A stretch of 20,942 nucleotides of DNA from Verrucomicrobiota bacterium (GTDB taxonomy: Bacteria; Verrucomicrobiota; Verrucomicrobiia; Chthoniobacterales; UBA10450): the NCBI GenBank assembly GCA_003219225.1, contig QHPZ01000192.1:1-20942 (forward strand). The letters are read 5' to 3'. The notes under the pieces are model-generated. The model was not told the DNA's origin. It searched no databases and was given only the letters and a program-made list of their open reading frames with translations. Below, in pieces: positions 15,171 through 20,942 of the stretch (the stretch's first letter is position 1; every line of letters starts with the position of its first letter). The position numbers were made by a program, and so were the translations under genes.

Positions 15171-15265
15171 TGTTAAAAGAGTTAAAACGTTACAAGAGTT
15201 ACAACGTTCCACGGCTCTTGCTGCTTGAGCGTTTGTAACGGTTTTAACTTTGTAACTTTTTTAAC
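15171..15265. repeat. AT-rich imperfect inverted repeat between convergent genes
   Basis: The left arm (from 15171: tgttaaaagagttaaaacgttacaa) is an imperfect reverse complement of the right arm (ttgtaacggttttaac, then gtaacttttttaaca to 15265), with an 8-base insertion in the right arm. The ttacaa/ttgtaa motif recurs several times. It fills the gap between rmuC (+) and the DUF885 gene (-). It has T-runs on both strands, so it could act as a two-way terminator. Confidence 0.65.
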
Positions 15266-15271
15266 AACTGC

Positions 15272-17116
15272 TCACAGCACCGCGTCCCACTTGCTCTTGT
15301 CCTTGAGCATGATCTCGCGAAGGAGACGAATGGGCGGCATGCCGTGGTTGAGCAGCTCGTTGTGGAATTTTTGGATGGAAAAGTTGGCGCCCTCCTGCGC
15401 TTTGTAATCGTCGCGCAATTTTAAAATCTGCAATTTGCCGAGCGTATAGTTGAGATAACCGGGATCGAATGTCCCGCGCATCGCCTCCTGCCTGGCCGGC
15501 TTTTCTTCGTAATAGCAATTGTCCTGAAAGAATTTGGTCGCTTCATCGATCGTCATGTTCTGGGTATGCATTTTGATCGCGACGCACAGTCGGCATAAGC
15601 GCAGCATCGCTTCGTCCTCCTGCGCCATCCGATATTTGGCCACGCGTTTTTCCCCGTCCGGTGTCGCAGTTGCCTGTGGAGTCGGTTTTGGCTTCGGAGC
15701 TTTGGCGGGACTCGAACCGGCGGTGCCGGATGGCTTGGGTGTCGGCGTGGGCGTTGGAGGCGGCGCGCCGGCATAACCCTGGTCGACCATCATTTTCTCG
15801 CAGTAATGCGCCCAGCCTTCGATGAACGCGTAGCTGCCGAAAATCTTTTCCACTTTGCTCGCCGGAGACGCGTTCAAACGCTGGAACTGGACATAATGGC
15901 CGGGATAAACCTCATGGATCGAGACCACGTCCGCGGTGTAATAGTTGAAGGCGGTCAGCCATTGTTCTTTTTGTGGCTCGGGCCAATCCTTCTCCGCCGG
16001 CGTCACGTAATAGTAAGCCTCGGTGGCGCGACGCTCGAACGGCCCCGGCGTATCCATCGAGGCAAACGAAGTGGCCCGGCGATATTGCGGTGTCTCTTTC
16101 ACCCGCGGCCGTACTTCCGAGGGGATCGTGACCAGATGATGGCTGACGACGAATTTTCGGATTTGATCCAAATCCCTGCCGATGTCGTTGAGCAGGTTGT
16201 CGGCTTTCGGATGTTCGCTCTGAATCTGCTTGAAAACTTCAGGCGCAGGTTTGTCGGGATCGATTTTTTTTGCCGCTTCGGCGAACGCAGCTTGTTCCTG
16301 TTTTAATTGCGCGAGCCCGATCTCCAGAATCTGTTCTGGTGCAAGATTGACAAGTTCGGTGTCGGCAAGGAAACGCTGAAATTTCTCCGGCCCGAGCGCG
16401 AACTCGGGCGTGGCTTTGGGCAGCTTCTCGCGTTCCAACCAAGCCGCGTAATCGGTAAGCGCAGCCGCGGCTTTGCGATTGGAATCTTGCAACTCGGTCC
16501 GGGTGCGCTCGTCTTTCAGGTCGGCGATGGCTTGGACCAAATCTTTTCTCAGAAAATCGGCTGCGCCTCGGGCGATCTGAATGGCCAGCTCGACATAGGG
16601 TCGGGGCAACACGTCGGCCAAATTTGTGCGCGCGGCGATGAGAATGTTCGGCACCTGGGCTTCAATCGCGACGATGCTGCGCACCCGGTCGTCGAGCGGC
16701 GCAAAATTGCGCTTGATGTAAACGTTCACATCGGCCGCACGCGCGTAGACCATCGGGTTGCGTTCGAAGATCGACATCTCCTGCATCTGGAAGAGCTCTT
16801 TCTTGATCGCGCTCTGGAGAATGCGCAGATCGATCGATTGCCGCGGGCTCAACTTGTCGGCCTCGAACTTTTTCAACCGATCATCGAATCGTCGGAGGCG
16901 GGAAAGTTCGGCATCGAGGGCGAGGCGGCTGTAGTCGGTAATCTTGCCGTCATATTCGTGCAGACCGATCGAGGTGCCCTGGAGCGGACGCGCGGCGAAA
17001 TAACCACGGATGTACTCCTCGGCCACGGCTTCGTATTCCGAATCTGGGGTTTGCGCGGCGAATGCGACCAGGAGAGCAAGGCAACTTGCCAATCCAAAGA
17101 ACATCAGCGGCTTCAT
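15272..17116 (-). CDS. DUF885-family secreted zinc metallopeptidase with Pro-rich insert
   Basis: A 614-residue protein with a signal peptide (MKPLMFFGLASCLALLVAFAAQ), so probably periplasmic or secreted. The DUF885 family signature HEVYPGH (401-407, HExxPGH zinc site) is followed by EGWAHYCE (433-440), which supplies the third ligand. The C-terminal part has GYLNYTLGKLQILKLRDD, also typical. Related proteins cleave peptides from the end, but the substrate here is unknown. Residues about 451-489 are a Pro/Thr/Lys/Ala-rich low-complexity stretch (PPPTPTPTPKPS, then KAPKPKPTPQATATP) inserted just after the zinc site. Such a linker is unusual inside a catalytic domain. The gene is divergent from the S41 protease at 17273. 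Confidence 0.88.
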   Translation of the reverse strand: MKPLMFFGLASCLALLVAFAAQTPDSEYEAVAEEYIRGYFAARPLQGTSIGLHEYDGKITDYSRLALDAELSRLRRFDDRLKKFEADKLSPRQSIDLRILQSAIKKELFQMQEMSIFERNPMVYARAADVNVYIKRNFAPLDDRVRSIVAIEAQVPNILIAARTNLADVLPRPYVELAIQIARGAADFLRKDLVQAIADLKDERTRTELQDSNRKAAAALTDYAAWLEREKLPKATPEFALGPEKFQRFLADTELVNLAPEQILEIGLAQLKQEQAAFAEAAKKIDPDKPAPEVFKQIQSEHPKADNLLNDIGRDLDQIRKFVVSHHLVTIPSEVRPRVKETPQYRRATSFASMDTPGPFERRATEAYYYVTPAEKDWPEPQKEQWLTAFNYYTADVVSIHEVYPGHYVQFQRLNASPASKVEKIFGSYAFIEGWAHYCEKMMVDQGYAGAPPPTPTPTPKPSGTAGSSPAKAPKPKPTPQATATPDGEKRVAKYRMAQEDEAMLRLCRLCVAIKMHTQNMTIDEATKFFQDNCYYEEKPARQEAMRGTFDPGYLNYTLGKLQILKLRDDYKAQEGANFSIQKFHNELLNHGMPPIRLLREIMLKDKSKWDAVL

Positions 17117-17151
17117 GGTGGATCGGCTTCTCCGAAGACGAGGTTAAATTA

Positions 17152-17199
17152 GGGCGGCTCCGCCGCCATTCCTGTAGCAACGCGCTCGGAGAGCGCGTT
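17152..17199. repeat. Tandem hairpin element in divergent promoter region
   Basis: Two perfect hairpins stand close together: ggcggc-tcc-gccgcc (17153-17167) and aacgcgctc-gga-gagcgcgtt (17179-17199), separated by attcctgtagc. The ctgtagc edge also occurs in the 11018 and 20571 elements, and gttccacc occurs beside both this element and the 11018 one. It sits between the divergent DUF885 and S41 protease genes, so it must lie in or next to one of their promoters. Confidence 0.65.
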
Positions 17200-17272
17200 C
17201 CACCTTAGTCAGCGGCTCCGGCGTTGCCAAAAATTTCCGATAAGCGATGGTGCCGCGATCAGGATTCATTCG

Positions 17273-18565
17273 ATGAAGCGAAGGGTTGTTCTCGGCACGT
17301 TGATTTGCCTGTTGTTTATCGTTCTTGGTCTGCGCGTCCATCACGCCTTGGCAGCGGAGACGGGTGAGGACAACGGTTACGCGCAAATATCCATCTTCGC
17401 AAAAGCGGTTCAGTTGCTGCGGCAGGATTACGTCGATGGCAGCAAAACGAGTTACCACGATCTCATCACCGCGGCGATGAAAGGCATGCTCGCGTCGCTC
17501 GATCCGCACAGCCAGTTTATGGACCCGGAGGATTTCCGCGACATGCAGGACGACACGCGCAGCCGGTTCAACGGCCTCGGCATCGAAGTCTCGGTCAAAA
17601 GCGGTTTGCCGACTGTCGTGACGCCGATGGAAGATACGCCTGCCGCCAAAGCCGGCATTCTGTCCGGCGATCAGATTCTCAAAATCAATGGTGTCTCGAC
17701 CGAAAAAATGGACCTGCAGGACGCGGTCAATCGTTTGCGCGGTCCGGCCGGCGGTAAGGTCACGCTCACCATCCTGCGCCCGGCAACGAAAGAGGTAAAG
17801 GAATACACACTCGAACGGGTGGAAATTAAAGTGCAGAGCGTCAAGGGGGCGCGCCTGCTCGACCCCGAGCTGACCAGCCCGTTCAAGATCGGTTACATCC
17901 GATTAATTCAATTCAACGAGCCAACCCCCGACGAACTCTCGCACGCGCTCGATGATTTGCAGAAGCAGGGCATGCAGGCGCTCATTCTCGATCTTCGCAA
18001 TAATCCGGGGGGCCTGTTAAATAGCGCCGTGGACGTGTGCGCGCAATTTTTGCCGCCGAACACGAAGGTCGTTTCCACTCAGGGCCGCGTCGCATCGCAG
18101 CAACGCGATTACGCCACGGCTACGACGGCGAAGCCGCGGCCGAACTTTCCGATGGCGGTCCTGGCGAACGAGGGCAGCGCCAGTGGCGCGGAGATTGTTT
18201 GCGGCGCGCTCAAGGATTTGCGTCGCGCTGTGATCGTCGGCGAAACGACCTTTGGCAAAGGCTCGGTGCAAAATGTCATGCAATTGCCAGACGGCTCTGC
18301 GTTGCGCTTTACGACCGCGAAATACTACACCCCGGGCAAGCAGGTAATTCAGGGCAACGGGGTCGCGCCGAACATTCGTGTGCCAATGAGTGCGGAACAG
18401 GAGCGTGCGCTCTTCGCGTTGCGCAGCGGGGATTCCGTCAAACCGGAGGAAGATAAAGACATCATCAAAACGCGCGACCCGCAGATGCTCCGCGCGATCG
18501 ACGCGCTCAAGGGCGTGATGATCTACGCTCAGCAGACTTCGGCAAAGGAACCGATTAAGAAATAA
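17273..18565 (+). CDS. C-terminal processing protease, S41 family (CtpA-like)
   Basis: A 430-residue protein from ATG 17273 with an N-terminal signal or anchor (LICLLFIVLGLRVHHALAA), so periplasmic. Order of domains: a helical region with the SLDPHSQFMDPEDF motif, then a PDZ domain (about residues 100-175, with LGIEVSVKSGLPTVVTPMEDTPAAKAGILSGDQILKING). The S41 catalytic core follows (GYIRLIQF, LILDLRNNPGGLL, NEGSASGAEI, GETTFGKGSVQ). S304 and K329, 25 residues apart, match the Ser-Lys dyad of Tsp/CtpA. Members trim C-termini of envelope proteins or lipoproteins. The target is not shown by context. Confidence 0.94.
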   Translation: MKRRVVLGTLICLLFIVLGLRVHHALAAETGEDNGYAQISIFAKAVQLLRQDYVDGSKTSYHDLITAAMKGMLASLDPHSQFMDPEDFRDMQDDTRSRFNGLGIEVSVKSGLPTVVTPMEDTPAAKAGILSGDQILKINGVSTEKMDLQDAVNRLRGPAGGKVTLTILRPATKEVKEYTLERVEIKVQSVKGARLLDPELTSPFKIGYIRLIQFNEPTPDELSHALDDLQKQGMQALILDLRNNPGGLLNSAVDVCAQFLPPNTKVVSTQGRVASQQRDYATATTAKPRPNFPMAVLANEGSASGAEIVCGALKDLRRAVIVGETTFGKGSVQNVMQLPDGSALRFTTAKYYTPGKQVIQGNGVAPNIRVPMSAEQERALFALRSGDSVKPEEDKDIIKTRDPQMLRAIDALKGVMIYAQQTSAKEPIKK

Positions 18566-18567
18566 CC

Positions 18568-18619
18568 TCAGAGGACGCAGAGATCACGGAGAGTTCTGAA
18601 TTTTTCTGCGGCCTCTGCG
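18568..18619. repeat. Intergenic repeat (GACGCAGAG ... CTCTGCG) abutting the tsaD start
   Basis: cgcagag (18576-18582) and ctctgcg (18613-18619) form inverted ends, with tcacggagag and a T-rich ttttt between. The second arm ends directly at the tsaD ATG (18620). I recall this GGACGCAGAG / CTCTGCG pattern as a recurring intergenic sequence in many bacterial genomes. It leaves no separate Shine-Dalgarno for tsaD. Confidence 0.5.
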
Positions 18620-19609
18620 ATGAATTCAAAAACAGTCCTCGCCCTCGAGACATCATGTGACGAAACTGCCGTCGCTATTTTGCGCGGCGCGGAATTGCTC
18701 GCCAGCGAAGTGGCGTCACAAATTGCCGAGCATGAGAAATTCGGCGGCGTTGTTCCCGAAGTCGCCGCGCGCAATCATCTTGTGCACGCACCGCGCCTAC
18801 TCGAACGCGCGCTGCGCGCCGCCAGGATCGACATCTCGAAAGTGGATGCATTCGCGGCAACGAGCGGACCCGGCCTCGCAAGCTCGCTGATGATCGGCGC
18901 ATCCATTGCCAAAGGTCTCGCCATCGGATTCGGCAAATCTTATCTGGCGATCAATCATCTCGAGGGTCATCTGCTCTCGCCATTTTTTGCGCAGGCCAAG
19001 ATCAGACCGAACGTTTCGCTCATCGTCAGCGGCGGGCACACCATGACCATGGTCGTGCGCGGCGTCGCCAATTATGAGTTGATCGGCCGCACGGTCGACG
19101 ACGCCGCTGGCGAAGCGTTCGACAAAGTCGCCAAGCTGCTTGGGCTCGGTTATCCGGGCGGACCGGAGATTGAGAAGCACGCTGTGCGCGGCGATCCGAC
19201 CCGATTCGATCTGCCGCGCAGCATGCTCGATTCCGAAAACTCCAGCTTCAGCGGGCTAAAAACAGCCGTGCGTTATCTGCTGCCCAAATTGAGCGGCGAT
19301 TATCTGGCCGACTTGTGCGCTTCATTTCAACAGGCAGTGATCGACGTGCTCGTGCAAAAGACGATCGCCGCCGCCAAAAGTTACGATGTCGATCTTGTCA
19401 CGATGAGCGGAGGGGTGAGTTGCAATCAGGAGTTGCGCCGCCAACTACACGAGGCCTGCAGCCGAGAGCGATTGCAACTCCAAAGTGCCGAACCGTGGCT
19501 GTGCACCGATAACGCGGCCATGATCGCCTTCGCCGCGTCGCTGCGACTGCAACACGGCTTTGAATCGAGCGTGACGGAAGAGATCGACCCCAGTCTCGCT
19601 TTACGGTAG
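18620..19609 (+). CDS. tsaD: tRNA N6-adenosine threonylcarbamoyltransferase TsaD
   Basis: A 329-residue cytoplasmic enzyme that transfers the threonylcarbamoyl group to A37 of ANN-decoding tRNAs, together with TsaB and TsaE. Signatures seen are LALETSCDETAVAIL at the N-terminus, GGVVPEVAARNH, GPGLASSLMIG, and NHLEGH, where H113 and H117 are the metal ligands. IVSGGHT, DDAAGEAFDKVAKLLGLGYPGGPEIE, FSGLKTAV and TDNAAMIA, with D297 as the third ligand, follow. The length is usual for the family. The start ATG 18620 directly follows a repeat element, and the TAG stop lies inside the left arm of the 19605-19658 palindrome. The other tsa genes are not in the window. Confidence 0.96.
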   Translation: MNSKTVLALETSCDETAVAILRGAELLASEVASQIAEHEKFGGVVPEVAARNHLVHAPRLLERALRAARIDISKVDAFAATSGPGLASSLMIGASIAKGLAIGFGKSYLAINHLEGHLLSPFFAQAKIRPNVSLIVSGGHTMTMVVRGVANYELIGRTVDDAAGEAFDKVAKLLGLGYPGGPEIEKHAVRGDPTRFDLPRSMLDSENSSFSGLKTAVRYLLPKLSGDYLADLCASFQQAVIDVLVQKTIAAAKSYDVDLVTMSGGVSCNQELRRQLHEACSRERLQLQSAEPWLCTDNAAMIAFAASLRLQHGFESSVTEEIDPSLALR

Positions 19610-19658
19610 GGACATCGCGCTGCGATGTCTGCGGACGACGCAGCGTGCCGTCCCTACC
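19605..19658. repeat. Palindromic element at the tsaD / ispA junction
   Basis: ggtagggac (19605-19613) and gtccctacc (19650-19658) form a perfect 9-bp outer stem. Inside, gacatcgc-gct-gcgatgtc (19611-19629) is a perfect hairpin, and acgc-a-gcgt (19638-19646) a small one. The tsaD stop is in the left arm and the convergent ispA stop is 9 bases beyond the right arm. It could act as a two-way terminator. Confidence 0.7.
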
Positions 19659-19666
19659 ATGGCCGC

Positions 19667-20548
19667 TCAATACTCGCGCTCGAGGAGATAATTGGCGAGC
19701 GCGTGCAGCGCTTCGGCTTTCGTCCCGAAGGTCGACAGGGCGTCGTGCGCGACGCCGGTGAGGCGCCGCGCTTCGGCGCGCGAATTCTCCAGGCCGATGA
19801 CGGCCGGGTAAGTTGCTTTCATCGCGGCAATATCTTTCCCCGCGCTTTTACCAAGCTTCTCGCTCGTCTGGGTCACATCGAGAATGTCGTCGATGATTTG
19901 GAACGCGAGGCCGAGCGCGCGTCCAAATTTTGTGATCGCACTCAGTTGCTTCTGATTCGCGTTCGCGCTCATCGCGCCGAGGCGCACCGACGTGGTCAGA
20001 ATGGCAGCGGTCTTATTTTCGTGAATGTAGCGGACGCGGTCGCGGGTGGCTTTTTCTCCTTCGGCTTCGAGATCGGCGACCTGACCGGCGATCAGTTTCT
20101 GGCTGCCGGCCGCGACCGCAACTTCACGCAGCAAGATCGACATGTCGTAACGCGGGGTCGGCTTGGCGCGCGTGACAATCTCGAACGCAATGGTGAGCAG
20201 GGCGTCGCCCGCGAGCACCGCAATGCCGTCCCCAAAGACTTTGTGGCAGGTCGGCCGGCCGCGCCGGAAATCATCATTGTCCATGCTCGGGAGATCGTCG
20301 TGGACGAGCGAATAGGTGTGGATGCATTCGAGCGCGCAGGCGAGCGGCAGCGCCTTGTCGATCTTGCCGCCGCAGGCTTCGGCGGCCGCGAGACACAAGA
20401 TCGGGCGCAGTCTTTTCCCACCCGCGAACAAACTGTAGCGCATCGCCTTGTGAATCGTCGCCGGCTTGGTGTTCGCCTTTGGCAAATGGCGATCTAATGC
20501 GCGGTCAATTAGTTGTTGGCGCGAGGCGAGGTAACCCTTCAGGTCCAC
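19667..20548 (-). CDS. ispA: Polyprenyl (farnesyl/geranylgeranyl) diphosphate synthase
   Basis: A 293-residue short-chain trans-prenyltransferase that condenses DMAPP or GPP with IPP for quinone, undecaprenyl and carotenoid precursors, in the cytoplasm. FAGGKRLRP (41-49) is the IPP-binding motif. DDLPSMDND (84-92) is the first Asp-rich motif with the two-residue insertion typical of bacterial FPPS and related GGPPS. FGDGIAVLAGDALL, ENKTAAI and QIIDDILDVT (second Asp-rich motif at 220-224) follow. Product chain length (C15 versus C20) cannot be settled from the sequence alone. It converges on tsaD and is co-oriented with the permease upstream, separated by a hairpin. Confidence 0.92.
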   Translation of the reverse strand: MDLKGYLASRQQLIDRALDRHLPKANTKPATIHKAMRYSLFAGGKRLRPILCLAAAEACGGKIDKALPLACALECIHTYSLVHDDLPSMDNDDFRRGRPTCHKVFGDGIAVLAGDALLTIAFEIVTRAKPTPRYDMSILLREVAVAAGSQKLIAGQVADLEAEGEKATRDRVRYIHENKTAAILTTSVRLGAMSANANQKQLSAITKFGRALGLAFQIIDDILDVTQTSEKLGKSAGKDIAAMKATYPAVIGLENSRAEARRLTGVAHDALSTFGTKAEALHALANYLLEREY

Positions 20549-20570
20549 GATAAAGGGGGAGTCTAGCGCG

Positions 20571-20602
20571 ACTGTAGCGGCCCCGAAAGCATTCGGGGTC
20601 GC
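20571..20602. terminator. GC-rich hairpin after the APC permease, possible terminator or repeat
   Basis: ccccgaa (20581-20587) and ttcgggg (20592-20598) pair around agca. The stem extends through 20577-20602 with one G-U pair, to 11 pairs. It starts 2 bases after the permease stop on the minus strand. There is no long T-run, so termination would be weak. The actgtagcgg edge matches the dispersed palindromic elements elsewhere in the window. Confidence 0.45.
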
Positions 20603-20603
20603 A

Positions 20604-20942
20604 TTAATTTTTGCCGCGGCTGCGCGCCAGCCGATACATCACCGGCCCAAGTGCAATCGCCACCGCCGCGCCGAGCAGTGCGGGCACGCCGTACTCGCCG
20701 TCACGGAACGAAATCGCGATCACGCCGAGCAGCACAATCATCGGCAGCGCCGCGACGATCATCACACCGCTGCGGCCGAGCGGAATTCGGAATGCACCAC
20801 GTAGCGACGGCTCGCGTTTCCGCAGTTGAATGAGCGCGCCGAACTCAAGAAAGAGCGCGAGCGAATAGAGGAGCACATCGGCGATGACCAGCCGGCCGAA
20901 CGGCACGAGCACGAAGACCGAATAGAAGATCGCGGAGATGAT
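20604..20942 (-). CDS. APC-superfamily amino-acid permease, C-terminal end (partial)
   Basis: The frame is open to the window edge (the residues before position 20912 read SAIFYSVFVLVPFGRLV), so the N-terminal part of the protein lies outside the window. The visible 112 or so residues hold about three transmembrane helices (VIADVLLYSLALFLEFGALIQLR, MIVAALPMIVLLGVIAISF, ALLGAAVAIALGPVMYRLA). They also carry the typical LRKREPSLRGAFRIPLG loop found before the last helices of APC amino-acid permeases. The substrate is unknown. It is separate from the CAT-type permease at 3351. TAA at 20604-20606 ends it. Confidence 0.8.
   Translation of the reverse strand: MISAIFYSVFVLVPFGRLVIADVLLYSLALFLEFGALIQLRKREPSLRGAFRIPLGRSGVMIVAALPMIVLLGVIAISFRDGEYGVPALLGAAVAIALGPVMYRLARSRGKN

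Noticed and set aside
15704..15722. A tRNA T-arm-like sequence (minus strand GGTTCGAGTCCC) within the DUF885 gene
   Set aside because: No D arm, anticodon arm or acceptor partner is present upstream, the T-stem has a mismatch, and the bases are explained as codons of the Pro/Ser-rich linker.
16307..17152. A 281-codon open frame on the plus strand opposite the DUF885 gene
   Set aside because: The opposite strand encodes a protein with clear zinc motifs and a signal peptide; this frame has none and is best seen as a shadow.
19625..20497. A 290-codon open frame on the plus strand opposite ispA
   Set aside because: It is antisense to a well-conserved enzyme; open antisense frames are common in GC-rich DNA, and its translation shows no family motif.

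Overview
The window is a chromosomal stretch, apparently GC-rich and tightly packed, of a Gram-negative (diderm) bacterium. Lipopolysaccharide heptose synthesis (hldD), a TonB-dependent outer-membrane receptor and several signal-peptide proteins support the diderm assignment. The DUF5069 and DUF3667 proteins, a bacterial deoxyhypusine-synthase-like protein, and intergenic gaps filled with short palindromic repeats resemble what I know of soil Verrucomicrobiota (Chthoniobacterales / Spartobacteria-like). That placement is an inference; no marker gene in the window proves it. I see no prophage, insertion sequence, CRISPR array, rRNA or tRNA, and nothing that clearly forms a new multi-gene system. 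The unusual content is mostly in the non-coding DNA and in details of individual genes.

Layout. Bases 1-858 hold the 3' end of alaS (+), which converges on a minus-strand group of three: a 69-aa membrane protein, a DUF3667 zinc-ribbon membrane protein and a secreted TolB-like beta-propeller protein. From 3351 to 6027 (+) lie an amino-acid permease and a GT4 glycosyltransferase. A DUF5069 protein (-) and a PA2169-type four-helix-bundle protein (+) diverge from about 6.5 kb. A GH26-like secreted glycosidase and an OsmC-family protein follow (+). A deoxyhypusine-synthase-like gene and hldD form a minus-strand pair (8731-10750).

Bases 10751-11179 are a 429-base non-coding leader. It contains a cobalamin riboswitch, a three-way-junction palindrome and a hairpin overlapping the ribosome binding site, all upstream of a BtuB-like TonB receptor (11180-13054). 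Next come proC, split by a one-base frameshift, and rmuC (+). A DUF885 zinc metallopeptidase (-) is divergent from a CtpA-type S41 protease (+), which is followed by tsaD (+). An ispA-type polyprenyl synthase (-) and the C-terminal end of a second APC permease (-, cut by the window edge) close the window.

How it fits together. Most genes are housekeeping: tRNA charging and modification (alaS, tsaD), envelope and isoprenoid synthesis (hldD, ispA), proline synthesis (proC), DNA maintenance (rmuC), proteolysis (CtpA, DUF885) and nutrient uptake (permeases, the B12-regulated receptor). Almost every non-trivial gap carries a palindromic or repeat element. In at least three places such an element supplies the last codons or the stop codon of a gene. 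Two genes (proC and the TolB-like gene) carry apparent single-base frameshifts in short homopolymer or dinucleotide tracts. These may be assembly errors or recent mutations.
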